Below, piece by piece: positions 17,986-26,625 of a stretch of 63,884 nucleotides of DNA (its first letter is position 1; each line of letters opens with the position of its first letter). The notes below the pieces were generated by a model. The model was given only the letters and a program-made list of their open reading frames with translations, ran no database searches and was not told where the DNA came from. The stretch is from Candidatus Cryptobacteroides avicola. Its GTDB lineage: Bacteria; Bacteroidota; Bacteroidia; Bacteroidales; UBA932. Position numbers and translations under genes: made by a program. The stretch is taken from positions 1-63,884 of the forward strand of contig JADILV010000037.1 of the NCBI GenBank assembly GCA_017695115.1. Reading direction: 5' to 3'.

Positions 17986-20900
17986 TCAGAATGTGATGTC
18001 TATGCCGAACATGAAAGTCTTCTGCCACGGGTATATCCTCTGCGCTGCTCCTGCTACCGCCATTTCAGGATCTATATAATCCGAATGGATATTATGCCAT
18101 GTGGCAAGATTCTCTCCGCTGAAATAGAAACGCACTTCATCGATTTTTGCCTTTCGTGTCCATTTCTGCGGAAGGGTATAACCGATTGTCAGGCTCTTGA
18201 GCCTGCAGTATCCGGCATTCTGGAGATATTTGTCATTGACTGCAGTAAGTTCACGGTTGGTCCCCTGGAGGGCGACATATCCTCTCGGACGCGGGAAATA
18301 GGCATCCGGATTTTCCTCTGTCCATATCTGGGAATGGAAGTCCTTCGGTATCAATGTAGTATATGGTCTCGCATACGGTCCCCAGAAAAGCAGGGAACCT
18401 GCGTCCGGATACCAGTCCCTGTGGCCGACCCCCTGAAAGAAGACAGAGAAATCTATTCCGCACCACCTGAATCCGATATTGACACCATAATTGTACCTCG
18501 GTTCTGAATTTCCGATTATCTCACGGTCTCCCGGATCATCGGCAGTATCCTTTCCGATGGAAATCTTGCCGTCATTGTCAATATCCTTGAATTTGAGGTC
18601 ACCTGCCCTGAGTCCCTGCTCGGCACCGGCGGAAGCGTTGATGATATCATTGACCGCTGTCTGGTCTACAGGCCAGTTCGCCGCCTCTTCGTCCGATGTG
18701 AAATACCCGTCAATACGGTAGCCCCAGATCTCTCCCCATCTCATGCCTTCATAATAATTCTTCGCGAAAGACCTCTCCGGATTGTCGAACCGGGTAATCT
18801 CGCTTATGTAATCGCTGAATATCACTGATGCATTATATGAAAACGGCTTGCCTAAAAGCATGAACATGTCTTTCCACGATATTGTCAGCTCATATCCCTT
18901 GGTCCTCAGGTCCGCACTGTTCATCTTAGGAGAAGATGCCCCGTATACTGAAGGCAGGGCGATGCCGGCCGTAAGCATATCCTTGGTATCACGGATATAG
19001 AACTCGCCCGTGACCCCGAGCCTGTTGCCCAGGAAGGCCATGTCCACACCGAGATTCTGGTGCTGGGCGACTTCCCAGCTGAGATCGGAAGCCACCGGAG
19101 CGGAAATCGTGGCTACGGCAGGCTTTGTTCCGCCGAACAGGTAACTCTGTGTCCCTATGCCAATCGTCCTCACATAATCGTAATAACCCACCTGCTGGTT
19201 TCCCAACTGGCCGAAAGAATACCTGACCTTCAAATTGTTGAACCAGTCCTTGACAGGAGCGAAGAATTTCTCTTCAGAGATGCGCCATCCGGCGGATACC
19301 GACGGGAAGAACCCCCAGCGATGGCTTCCGGCAAACCTTGATGTGCCGTCATAGCGTCCGCTCACCTCTACAAGATATTTCCCGGCATAGTCATAGTTGA
19401 TACGTCCGAAGAATCCTGCGATGGCATACTCGTTCTGTCCGCCGCTTACCTCCATACGTCTTTCTCCGTCTTCCCCCTGGCCTACGAGATTCAGGTCATT
19501 GAGGGTATCCGACAGAAGGTTGTAGCCTATGGCCCTGACATCCTTCAGATACTTGGTCTCCCAGCTGAACCCGGCCATTGCCTTCAGGTGATGTTTCTCT
19601 GCATAGGTATCCTCGTATGTGGCAAAGACATTGGTCTGCATGTACTGGTGTGTATTGGACGTCTCCGTCAGCTTATTCTCGAACATGCCGGTGTTGAGAG
19701 TCTCCGTCACCCCGGGATACTGGGAATATTCAGTGTTGACCTGCCTGTTCCAGCTCCTCAGGGAATTGAGCATGTATGTGAAATTGCCCTTTATCTCCAG
19801 TTTTTTCCATGGCTTGAGGGTCAGTTCCGTAGTGGTGGACAGGTTGTCCTGAAGATCCTGGTTCTTGTGCAGTCCCTTGTCGACAATGGTAGTGTATCCG
19901 TCCATCACTCCAGAATTGCTGAAAGATGTCATATATATGCTTGACCCGTCCGGATTCTGCGTAGGATAACTGGCAAGGGCATGCACGGGCAGATATACAA
20001 ACGACGAGTTTACTCCGGATACTCCGGGATACGTATAAGAGGAGTGGTAGAAGCTGGTATTGTTGCTTATGTTGATCCAGTCGTTCACGTCGAATGAAAG
20101 CCTTGACCTGAAGTTGACCTTCCTGAATACGTCAGTATCCGTCCGCAGCATACCTTCTTCCCTGTTGTACCCTCCGGAAAGGAAATATTTCACTTTCTTT
20201 GTACCTCCGCTGAAAGAAATATTGTGCGACATGACTGGCTGGGTGTCACGGTAGAGGTAATGGTACCAGTCAGTATTGGCATAATAGACATAGGTGTCCC
20301 GTCCGTTCCTCCGGTCTATCATCACCCACGGGCGTTCAGGATTCTCCACCGTGTCATTCCTTCTGATCCACAGCTGGTACATATCCTCCTCGGTATAGCG
20401 GGAATAGTTGACTCCTGCATACGACTTGTAGAAAAGGTCATTGAGATATACAGAGTAATATCCCCTTGTCTCGAAGTCGGTGGACATTGTGGGCTCTTTC
20501 CAGCCGAACCGTCCGCTGTACTGCACTGTCGGCTTGCCATCGGATCCGGCACCGGACTTGGTCGTGACGAGAACCACTCCGAAAGACGCCCTGGCCCCAT
20601 ATATGGCGGCAGAGGATGCGTCCTTGACCACGGAAATGGACTCCACGTCATTCGGATTTACCAGATCCAGACTGCCCTCGACTCCGTCAACAAGAACCAG
20701 CGGGGATCCTCCGTTGATCGAGTTGATTCCACGGATATTGACACTCGCTCCGTTGCCTGGACGGCCTGAAGATGTAGATATGTTGAGTCCCGGGACAGTA
20801 CCCTGCAGCATGTGGGACAGGGTAGGTGAAATCCTGTCCTTCAGTTCCTCCGACTCCACGGTAGAGATGGCACCTGTCAGGTTGACCTTCTTCTGCGTGC

Positions 20901-21489
20901 CGTATCCGACAACCACAGTGGCATCAAGACTGATGGCATCCTCTGAAAGATACACCGTGATATGGTCTTTCCTGCCTGAAAGCTGTACTGTCTTATCTAC
21001 ATACCCCAGACAGGAAAACGTGAACGAATGCTCGTCCGGTCCCAGCCTGATGGAGAACCGCCCGTCCGCATCGGCAGAGACTCCGTGTCCGGCCTTGCCT
21101 GTCAGTACGGCTACCCCCGGTATGGGCTGGCCTCCGGCATCAAGCACCGTACCGGTTACGACGCGGTATCCGTCCCCGTCCGCAGAGGCCGGATAGAGGA
21201 CGATCTGCCGCCCGTTTATTTCATAACCTGCGGAAACCGGTGAGAGCATCGTGTCCAACGCCTCACGTAAAGGCATATTGTCGGCGGCCAATGACACCTT
21301 TACGGAAAGGTCAAGTCCGGCCGCGTCATAAAGAAAAGTATATCTGCTGGCTGATTCTATGGCAGATATGGCCTCTCCGAGCGGGATATCCCTGAAAGCC
21401 ACAGTTATCCTGTCGCTGTCAGGCTGGCCCCACACCAGCACACTGCCTATTGCAAGCAGCAGTGCCGAAACAAATGATCGCAAATACAT
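17986..21489 (-). CDS. SusC/RagA-family TonB-dependent transporter with STN signalling domain
   Basis: The 1167-residue outer-membrane protein has a signal peptide, then a secretin/TonB N-terminal (STN) domain (about 25-100, ending in GYEINGRQIVLY). A carboxypeptidase D-like Ig domain follows (about 112-195; GTVLDAGGQPIPGVAV...GYVDKTVQL), then the SusC box VVGYGTQKKVNLTGA, a plug (ARASFGVVLVTTKSG) and the 22-strand barrel ending in MFGIDITF. The STN domain is the part that contacts FecR-type anti-sigma factors, in agreement with the fecR and ECF sigma genes directly upstream. It starts 43 bp after the fecR stop, with no promoter box visible in the gap. Confidence 0.96.
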   Translation of the reverse strand: MYLRSFVSALLLAIGSVLVWGQPDSDRITVAFRDIPLGEAISAIESASRYTFLYDAAGLDLSVKVSLAADNMPLREALDTMLSPVSAGYEINGRQIVLYPASADGDGYRVVTGTVLDAGGQPIPGVAVLTGKAGHGVSADADGRFSIRLGPDEHSFTFSCLGYVDKTVQLSGRKDHITVYLSEDAISLDATVVVGYGTQKKVNLTGAISTVESEELKDRISPTLSHMLQGTVPGLNISTSSGRPGNGASVNIRGINSINGGSPLVLVDGVEGSLDLVNPNDVESISVVKDASSAAIYGARASFGVVLVTTKSGAGSDGKPTVQYSGRFGWKEPTMSTDFETRGYYSVYLNDLFYKSYAGVNYSRYTEEDMYQLWIRRNDTVENPERPWVMIDRRNGRDTYVYYANTDWYHYLYRDTQPVMSHNISFSGGTKKVKYFLSGGYNREEGMLRTDTDVFRKVNFRSRLSFDVNDWINISNNTSFYHSSYTYPGVSGVNSSFVYLPVHALASYPTQNPDGSSIYMTSFSNSGVMDGYTTIVDKGLHKNQDLQDNLSTTTELTLKPWKKLEIKGNFTYMLNSLRSWNRQVNTEYSQYPGVTETLNTGMFENKLTETSNTHQYMQTNVFATYEDTYAEKHHLKAMAGFSWETKYLKDVRAIGYNLLSDTLNDLNLVGQGEDGERRMEVSGGQNEYAIAGFFGRINYDYAGKYLVEVSGRYDGTSRFAGSHRWGFFPSVSAGWRISEEKFFAPVKDWFNNLKVRYSFGQLGNQQVGYYDYVRTIGIGTQSYLFGGTKPAVATISAPVASDLSWEVAQHQNLGVDMAFLGNRLGVTGEFYIRDTKDMLTAGIALPSVYGASSPKMNSADLRTKGYELTISWKDMFMLLGKPFSYNASVIFSDYISEITRFDNPERSFAKNYYEGMRWGEIWGYRIDGYFTSDEEAANWPVDQTAVNDIINASAGAEQGLRAGDLKFKDIDNDGKISIGKDTADDPGDREIIGNSEPRYNYGVNIGFRWCGIDFSVFFQGVGHRDWYPDAGSLLFWGPYARPYTTLIPKDFHSQIWTEENPDAYFPRPRGYVALQGTNRELTAVNDKYLQNAGYCRLKSLTIGYTLPQKWTRKAKIDEVRFYFSGENLATWHNIHSDYIDPEMAVAGAAQRIYPWQKTFMFGIDITF

Positions 21490-21532
21490 CTGATTGTTAT
21501 TGAATGGTTAGTAAATGTTGTATGATAAAGGA

Positions 21533-22518
21533 TCAATAGATCTGTACAGAGCCGTCTTCGTTGTATCTGTATCCTATGCCGGGACACGCCCTGCGTATTA
21601 GCGAGAGTATGACATCAAGAGGTTCGTCGGTCACTGTGAATGACAGCATGGCGCCGGTATCCGCCTTGTCGGATACGGAGATATTCACATCATACCATAC
21701 CGACAGTCTGCTACATACATCTACTATATCATCATTGCTGAAAGACAGCCTGTCATGTGCCCACAAAGTGCTGTATTCCGTATCTCCACGGGATACCGAT
21801 ATGGCTCCGTCTTCTTTTTTATAATATGCCGTCTCTCCGGAGACCATTATCTTCACCCCGTGCGGAGGATCAGTGAAATCATCGGCACTCCGGCATTCCG
21901 GGACAAGTTTCACCGACCCCTCGACAAGATTCACGACCACACCGTCAGGGACTTCCTCAACACCGAAAGACGTTCCCAGCACCTCTATCCCGAGACCTGA
22001 GACATTGATCCGGAATGGTCTGGAAGGATCCTTGGACACATTGAAAAACGCTTCTCCGGAAAGGCATACGGTTCTTGTCTTCCGGCCGAAATCCTCGGGA
22101 CAGTCCACGTATGCGCCGTCCCGAAGCCAGACTTCGGAACCGTCATCCAGCCGGACAAGCGTCTTGCCCGCGACACTGCCGAACAGTATGCCGGAAGAAC
22201 GGCTTTCTGTTTTCAGGTCATATATTACATACCAGGAAAGTCCGGTAACAATGATTGCCGCGACACAGGCCGCCACAGCCGAAAATATCCGGCGGCCTTT
22301 CCTTCCCCTGCCGTCTACAAGAGGGGAGATCCGTTTCCATGCGGACTTTTCATCCGGCTCTTCAGAAGAAGATACCTTCATCCTTGCCGCCGACCATACG
22401 CCGGCCGCCTTGCGGTAGAGTTTTTCATTGCCGGAATGGCTTAGCCATTCATTGAAAAGTTTCCGTTCTTCTGGTGAAAGTTCCCCCCCCGGAGTAATTT
22501 GATTATGAGATCTGTCAT
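21533..22518 (-). pseudogene. FecR-family anti-sigma factor gene, frame interrupted at a run of eight G
   Basis: From the ATG at 22518 the sense strand encodes MTDLIIKLLRGG and then, in another frame, ELSPEERKLFNEWLSHSG, the usual FecR N-terminus. The two parts meet at eight G (plus-strand C run 22483-22490). With six or nine G the whole gene would be open at about 327-328 residues, the normal FecR length. With eight, the first frame stops after about 25 codons. Downstream of 22381 the frame is open for 282 residues: a linker, a membrane segment (FSAVAACVAAIIVTGLSWYV), the FecR periplasmic domain and the C-terminal DUF4974-like part. A restart at ATG 22381 would lack the sigma-binding N-terminus. 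Slippage-driven phase variation, mutation, or a sequencing error would each explain this. Confidence 0.8.
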
Positions 22519-22544
22519 GATTGTGTCTTGAATACCCGTCTGTA

Positions 22545-22612
22545 TATAAGACGCAATCCCGGGGGACAACCCTTGATTTTTTTCAATTATTTCTTCGGAA
22601 TCCCGTTGTCCC
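22545..22612 (-). promoter_or_regulatory. candidate ECF-type promoter and inverted repeat upstream of fecR
   Basis: In the 139-bp gap between the sigma gene and fecR, the sense strand has GTTGTCCC (22570-22563), then about 10 bp later TGCGTCTTATAT. The CGTC core resembles -10 elements of ECF sigma factors. An inverted copy of the first element, GGGACAAC, lies at 22612-22605. The element could be the autoregulated promoter of the locus or a hairpin in its mRNA; it is unproven. Confidence 0.35.
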
Positions 22613-22657
22613 AACCCCGGCCGCCCCTCCCTTCAGCGGCAGTTGACCAGGATTTTC

Positions 22658-23245
22658 TCAGAACGAGAGAAAAATGAAAATGAAATACTTTTTCAATGCC
22701 ACTCTGATGGCTTTGAGGGATCTCGTGATATGCCCCTCCACTGTCTTGACTGAAATGCCCATGCTGGCGGCGATATCGGCATTCGTCATACCCTCGTTCC
22801 TGCTTTTTCTGAATATCTCCCGGCTCTTGGCAGGCAGGGTGGACACAGCTTCCCAGACTATCCTGGAAGCATCCTCCACACTCATCCCGTCCTGCTCGTA
22901 AAGGCATGAAAGAGGATCCAGATCCTCTATGCTTACTGTCACGCGGCTACACCGCAGACGTGAAATGCAGCGGTTCCTCACAGACATCAGGGCATACCCC
23001 TTGAATGATGAAGATATGTTTACCGTCGACCTGTGCAGCCAAAGATGCATAAAGAAATCAAGTACGACCTCCTCCGCATCCTGCATGTCGGGAAGCCAGT
23101 AGAGAGCGTAACGGCATAGATCGGAATACCATGACATGAAAAATTTCCGGAAAACCTTATGGCTGCCCGTCGCCCTGAACTCACCCCACAAGGGTTCATC
23201 CTTTGCACCGATATGATCAGCATCAACCGAATCCGACTTTACCAT
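22658..23245 (-). CDS. ECF-family RNA polymerase sigma factor
   Basis: The 195-residue protein has sigma region 2 (about 30-95; FFMSWYSDLCRYALYWLPDM followed by DAEEVVLDFFMHLW) and region 4 (about 130-190; LPAKSREIFRKSRNEGMTNADIA and SVKTVEGHITRSLKAIR). It is the usual partner of FecR anti-sigma factors and should activate the SusC/SusD locus when the STN domain of SusC signals ligand binding. The start ATG at 23245 has a TAATTTTG box 25 bp upstream and is divergent from the MFS gene. The C-terminus ends in an unusually hydrophobic stretch (YFIFIFLSF). Confidence 0.92.
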   Translation of the reverse strand: MVKSDSVDADHIGAKDEPLWGEFRATGSHKVFRKFFMSWYSDLCRYALYWLPDMQDAEEVVLDFFMHLWLHRSTVNISSSFKGYALMSVRNRCISRLRCSRVTVSIEDLDPLSCLYEQDGMSVEDASRIVWEAVSTLPAKSREIFRKSRNEGMTNADIAASMGISVKTVEGHITRSLKAIRVALKKYFIFIFLSF

Positions 23246-23269
23246 CCGCTTTTATTTTTATCGCGGCCT

Positions 23270-23277
23270 CAAAATTA
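23270..23277 (-). promoter_or_regulatory. -7 box (TAATTTTG) of the ECF sigma gene
   Basis: TAnnTTTG match on the minus strand, 24 bp upstream of the sigma factor ATG. A mirror-image box for the MFS gene lies about 110 bp away on the other strand. Confidence 0.45.
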
Positions 23278-23384
23278 CGGAATTTTCCAAAAACGAAACG
23301 AAAATTTATGTTAAAATATTTTTATGTTCCGAAAATGAAATTTTTTGTGCTTTTTAAGAAATGGACGGGAATAAAGTTATGGAA

Positions 23385-23392
23385 TAATTTTG
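23385..23392 (+). promoter_or_regulatory. -7 box (TAATTTTG) of the MFS gene
   Basis: TAnnTTTG match ending 21 bp before the ATG at 23414. It overlaps the alternative TTG start, which argues for the ATG. Confidence 0.5.
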
Positions 23393-23413
23393 CAGCCGGA
23401 AATTGAAGAAGCC

Positions 23414-24637
23414 ATGAAGCTGCGCAGACCGAATTCCAAAATATTCATGCTCGTGTTCCTCGGACTCCTGAGTGCGTTCGGGCCGTTCGTCATGGACATG
23501 TATCTGCCTACGCTTCCTGAAATGACCGAATATTTCGGCACATCATCTTCAATGGTACAGCTGGGGCTTACCACCAGCATGCTCGGACTGGCTTTCGGAC
23601 AGCTGATCTTCGGCCCGCTGAGCGACAGGTACGGAAGACGCAAGCCTCTGATTATCGCGATGTCCCTGTTCCTTGTCGCTACAGCCGGATGCATCTTCGC
23701 AACCAATATCTCGCAGTTTGTCGCAATGCGTCTTGTACAGGGTATCGCCGGCTCCGGCGGCGTAGTACTTTCCCGGAGCATAGCATCTGACAAATATTCA
23801 GCCATGGAACTGGCCATGATGCTCGGTATCATAGGCTCTATCAACGGCATAGCGACAGTGGCCGCTCCTATTGCCGGAGGCCTTACGGCAGGGATAGGGG
23901 GATGGAAAGGAATCTTCTGGTGCCTGATGCTCCTCGGAGCTGTGCTTCTGGCCGGCAGCATCAGGATGAAAGAGTCCCTCTCAGGCTCCAAAATGAAGAA
24001 AAACGGGAAAGAGGCATTCCTCGGCGGATTCAGGGACGTGCTCCGGAACCGGAGGTTTGTCCTTTATATAATGCAGTACGGATTCACAATGGCCGTGCTT
24101 TTCACCAATGTGGCATCAGCCCCGTTCATCATGCAGGAGCATTACGGGATTTCCCCTATGATGTTTTCTCTGGTGTTCGCCGTCAACGCCATAGCAATGG
24201 CCATCGCAACAGCTCTCGCACCCAGGTTCCGCAGCATGGAAAAAGCCCTCAAGGCAGGCAGCGACTGTATGCTGTTCATTTCCATCCTTTTGTGCGGGGC
24301 CCTGCTTCTGGGATGCAATTTCTGGATATATGAAATCCTGCTTTTCCTTCTGCTGTCAATGACAGGAATGTCCTTTACGGCATCCAATGCCCTGGCAATG
24401 GAAAGCGAGCACGGCAATGCCGGAATCGCATCCGCCCTTCTCGGAACTGCCGGCTATGCTTTCGGAGGAATAGTCCCCCCTCTCGTCGGACTCGGAGAGA
24501 TGATGTCTACAACCGGAATAATGTTCATCCTTTTCTCGGCTCTGGCATTCGGGTGCACCAGGCTTGCGGTCAGCGGAAAGAATTCATGGATCTTCCGCCA
24601 TTTCTTTAACCGGTACCAGTACAAAGAAACCGTTTAG
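23414..24637 (+). CDS. Bcr/CflA-family MFS drug exporter
   Basis: The 407-residue inner-membrane protein has 12 predicted membrane segments. It shows the Bcr/CflA hallmarks: FVMDMYLPTLPEM in helix 1, the MFS motif A GPLSDRYGRRKPL in the loop between helices 2 and 3, and VQGIAGSGGVVLSRSIASD in helix 4. It is expected to export small toxic compounds by proton antiport; the substrate is unknown. The ATG at 23414 is preferred to an upstream TTG that lies inside the promoter box. The gene is divergent from the ECF sigma gene. Confidence 0.9.
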   Translation: MKLRRPNSKIFMLVFLGLLSAFGPFVMDMYLPTLPEMTEYFGTSSSMVQLGLTTSMLGLAFGQLIFGPLSDRYGRRKPLIIAMSLFLVATAGCIFATNISQFVAMRLVQGIAGSGGVVLSRSIASDKYSAMELAMMLGIIGSINGIATVAAPIAGGLTAGIGGWKGIFWCLMLLGAVLLAGSIRMKESLSGSKMKKNGKEAFLGGFRDVLRNRRFVLYIMQYGFTMAVLFTNVASAPFIMQEHYGISPMMFSLVFAVNAIAMAIATALAPRFRSMEKALKAGSDCMLFISILLCGALLLGCNFWIYEILLFLLLSMTGMSFTASNALAMESEHGNAGIASALLGTAGYAFGGIVPPLVGLGEMMSTTGIMFILFSALAFGCTRLAVSGKNSWIFRHFFNRYQYKETV

Positions 24638-24729
24638 GCGCCACAGCCCGGAAATGCGGCATTTCTGCAGGACTTCGGTCTTTCAAGGAAGTTTTATCAT
24701 GAAAAAGGAGCATTCCTCCTGATTCTTAT

Positions 24730-24737
24730 TAACTTTG
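24730..24737 (+). promoter_or_regulatory. -7 box (TAACTTTG) of the Fur-family regulator
   Basis: TAnnTTTG match 71 bp before the ATG at 24809, giving a leader of about 65 nt. Confidence 0.45.
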
Positions 24738-24808
24738 CCCTCCGGTAACACCGACCTGCCGATGGGGAAAGTCCCGACTTTTCCTTCGCCGGTCCCAATC
24801 ATCTGAAA

Positions 24809-25246
24809 ATGGTCGACAGTCCCGAACACGTAAAACGTCTGGAAAAGAAGAATGTAAGGCCTACGGCAATCCGGCTGCTGGTAGTTGACGCCATCCTGTC
24901 AGCCAAACGGGCCGTTTCTCTTTCCGATCTGGAAATCATACTTGATACCGTAGACAAGTCCAGCATATTCAGGACCCTGGAACTGTTCGTCAAGCACCAT
25001 GTCGTCCATGCCATCGATGACGGCAGCGGGTCCATCAAATACGAGATATGCGAAGGTGAAGAAGAATGCACTCTGGATGACATGCATATCCATTTCTATT
25101 GCACAGTATGCCATAAAACATTCTGTTTCAAAACAATACACATCCCTTTTGTAGAGATTCCGGACGGATTCACCGTCGATTCGGCCAACTATACGCTGAA
25201 GGGCGTCTGCAAGGACTGCGCAGCGAAGTGGCATTCTCCGGAATAG
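24809..25246 (+). CDS. Fur-family metal-responsive regulator (Zur/Fur-like)
   Basis: The 145-residue protein has the Fur N-terminal winged helix (about 8-80; RPTAIRLLVVDAIL and SSIFRTLELFVKH). The dimerisation and metal domain contains HIHFYCTVCHKTFCF and a C-terminal CKDC pair, so both CxxC pairs for structural zinc are present. It could sense zinc, iron or peroxide; Zur-like sensing is only a guess. The satellite-like array begins about 60 bp after its stop, and the heavy-metal RND operon is the next coding unit, which makes metal regulation of that operon an attractive inference. Confidence 0.88.
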   Translation: MVDSPEHVKRLEKKNVRPTAIRLLVVDAILSAKRAVSLSDLEIILDTVDKSSIFRTLELFVKHHVVHAIDDGSGSIKYEICEGEEECTLDDMHIHFYCTVCHKTFCFKTIHIPFVEIPDGFTVDSANYTLKGVCKDCAAKWHSPE

Positions 25247-25299
25247 ACTTGACCTCGGCCCGACCTGCAGGGTAAAGAAACGGCACGGAAGCACGGAAT

Positions 25300-26065
25300 C
25301 AGATTCGCCCCGCACGGTTTTTTCCGCCCTTTCTGTCGCGGAGGAACTGGAACTTGGTCCACCTCGCACGGTCTTCCGAGCTCTTTTCTCGCGGTGGCCA
25401 CGAAAGCATTGCCACTGCGCATGGTCTTCCTGACGCCCTGTACCTGAAGGTTCGGAGTTCTGACCCACTGCGCACACTTTTCTGTGGATTCCGTACGCGG
25501 TAGCTACTCTGCCGGACCACCTCGCACACTTTCACTGACATTCCTGTCACGGAGGTCCGGAAAGCCGGGCCACGCACAGTTTTCCGGGTTCTTTTCTCGC
25601 GGTGGCCACGAAAGCATTGCCACTGCGCACGGTCTTCCTGACTCCCCGTACCTGGAGGTTCGGAATCCTGACCCACTGCGCACACTTTTCTGCGGATTCC
25701 GTACGCGGTAGCTACTCTACCGGCCCACCTCGCACGGTTTTTCCGCCTTTCCTGTCGCGGAGAGACTGGAACTTGGTCCACCACGCACGGTTTTCCGGGT
25801 TCTTTTCTCGCGGTGGTTACGAAAGCATTGCCACTGCGCACGGACTTCCTGACGCCCTGTACCTGGAGGTTCGAAGTCCTGACCCACTGCGCACACTTTT
25901 CTGCGGATTCCGTACGCGGCAGCTACTCTGCCGGCACACCTAGCACGGTTTCACTGTCATTCCTGTCGCGGAGGTCCGGAAAGCCGGGCCACCCCGCACA
26001 TTTTTCCAAGCCCTTTTCTCGCGGTGGTCACGAAAGCATTACCACTGCGCACACTTTATCGCATT
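25300..26065. repeat. satellite-like array: 15 units of about 53 bp in a higher-order pattern
   Basis: Units start with CGCAC(A/G)nTTTTC at 25311, 25365, 25418, 25471, 25523, 25573, 25626, 25679, 25731, 25784, 25837, 25890, 25942, 25995 and 26048 (spacings 50-54). Each ends in CCAC plus two to four bases. Four diverged unit types (A-D) recur in the order ABCD every 208-212 bp. Type A alternates between two variants, giving a further period of about 420 bp. Open frames exist on both strands, but the 208- and 211-bp periods shift the frame at every repeat, so the array is not protein-coding. No flanking transposase was seen. The role is unknown. Confidence 0.9.
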
Positions 26066-26140
26066 TTACCCATAAACAAATCCTGCCGCTCCGGCTGAAT
26101 CTTTAAATGTTTAAGCTATCCGCAAAGATGCTCCCTGGTA

Positions 26141-26234
26141 TGTCATCCCGAGCGGAGGGCGTAGCCCGAAGCCGAGGGATCTGCATGGTTCTCCAGGCAG
26201 ATTTCTCCTCTCCCTCCGGTCGGTCGAAATGACA
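26141..26234. repeat. 94-bp dispersed palindromic element (MITE/REP-like)
   Basis: The element opens with TGTCATCCCGAGCGGAGG and closes with GGTCGAAATGACA, so the ends are inverted (TGTCAT / ATGACA). An inner inverted pair, GATCTGC and GCAGAT, surrounds the centre. Elements with these ends (TGTCATCCCGAGCG... / ...TCGAAATGACA) are common intergenic repeats in many bacterial genomes. No coding potential. Confidence 0.75.
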
Positions 26235-26520
26235 AACAGGGGCGTCTTCCGCGAGGATGGCAGTTCTCCGGTAACCCATTAAAATCTTTGTACCTCTGGC
26301 GCAGGAGGAAAATGAAGTTATATGCTTATTACCAAAGAGTTAGATATTCAGATGATTGCGCCAGGGGTGGTTCCGGAAGAGGTCTGGCGCAAGCGGCTGA
26401 ATAGACAAAGCACTGACTCTGAAAGCATTGCAACAAAATCTGTCTGCGCCAGGGTTAAATTTTATCCTTGAAAAAGTTGACTTGAGGCATACTGATTCCA
26501 AATCAACATTAATTTTTCGC
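26235..26520. other. non-coding stretch with scattered GGCGCAG/GCGCCAGG sites
   Basis: No gene is supported in this A/T-richer stretch. The short motif TCTGGCGCAG or its complement TGCGCCAGG recurs near 26295, 26357, 26376 and 26444, and again as TTGGCGCCAGG near 26754. The sites occur in both orientations. They may be remnants of another repeat family or protein-binding sites; nothing further can be said. Confidence 0.45.
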
Positions 26521-26560
26521 AGATGCGCCCGGAGCGACTTTCCCCCTGTTTTTGGAGCTC
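26521..26560 (+). repeat. 40-bp direct repeat, copy 1
   Basis: The sequence from AGATGCGCCCGGAGCGACTT to TTTTGGAGCTC recurs at 26629-26667 with few differences. This copy lacks the downstream inverted arm that turns copy 2 into a hairpin. Confidence 0.75.
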
Positions 26561-26625
26561 TCACATCCCAGCGGTGAGAAGGGGCAGATAGTTTAGCCGA
26601 CTTTTTCTGTATTACGCGGTGAGGA

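Noticed and set aside
24640..24808. tRNA or riboswitch in the gap before the Fur-family gene
   Set aside because: No cloverleaf, TPsiC-like segment or known aptamer core could be recognised; only a promoter box and a weak AGGAG/CTCCT hairpin are visible.
25311..26065. CRISPR array
   Set aside because: The regular 53-bp spacing looks like a repeat-spacer array, but the conserved core is short and imperfect, the sequences between cores recur every four units, and no cas genes are present.
24899..26106. Long open frames on both strands inside the satellite array (up to 192 residues)
   Set aside because: The repeat periods of 208 and 211 bp are not multiples of three, so no frame carries a consistent repeat protein; frames are open on both strands because stops are rare in the unit.
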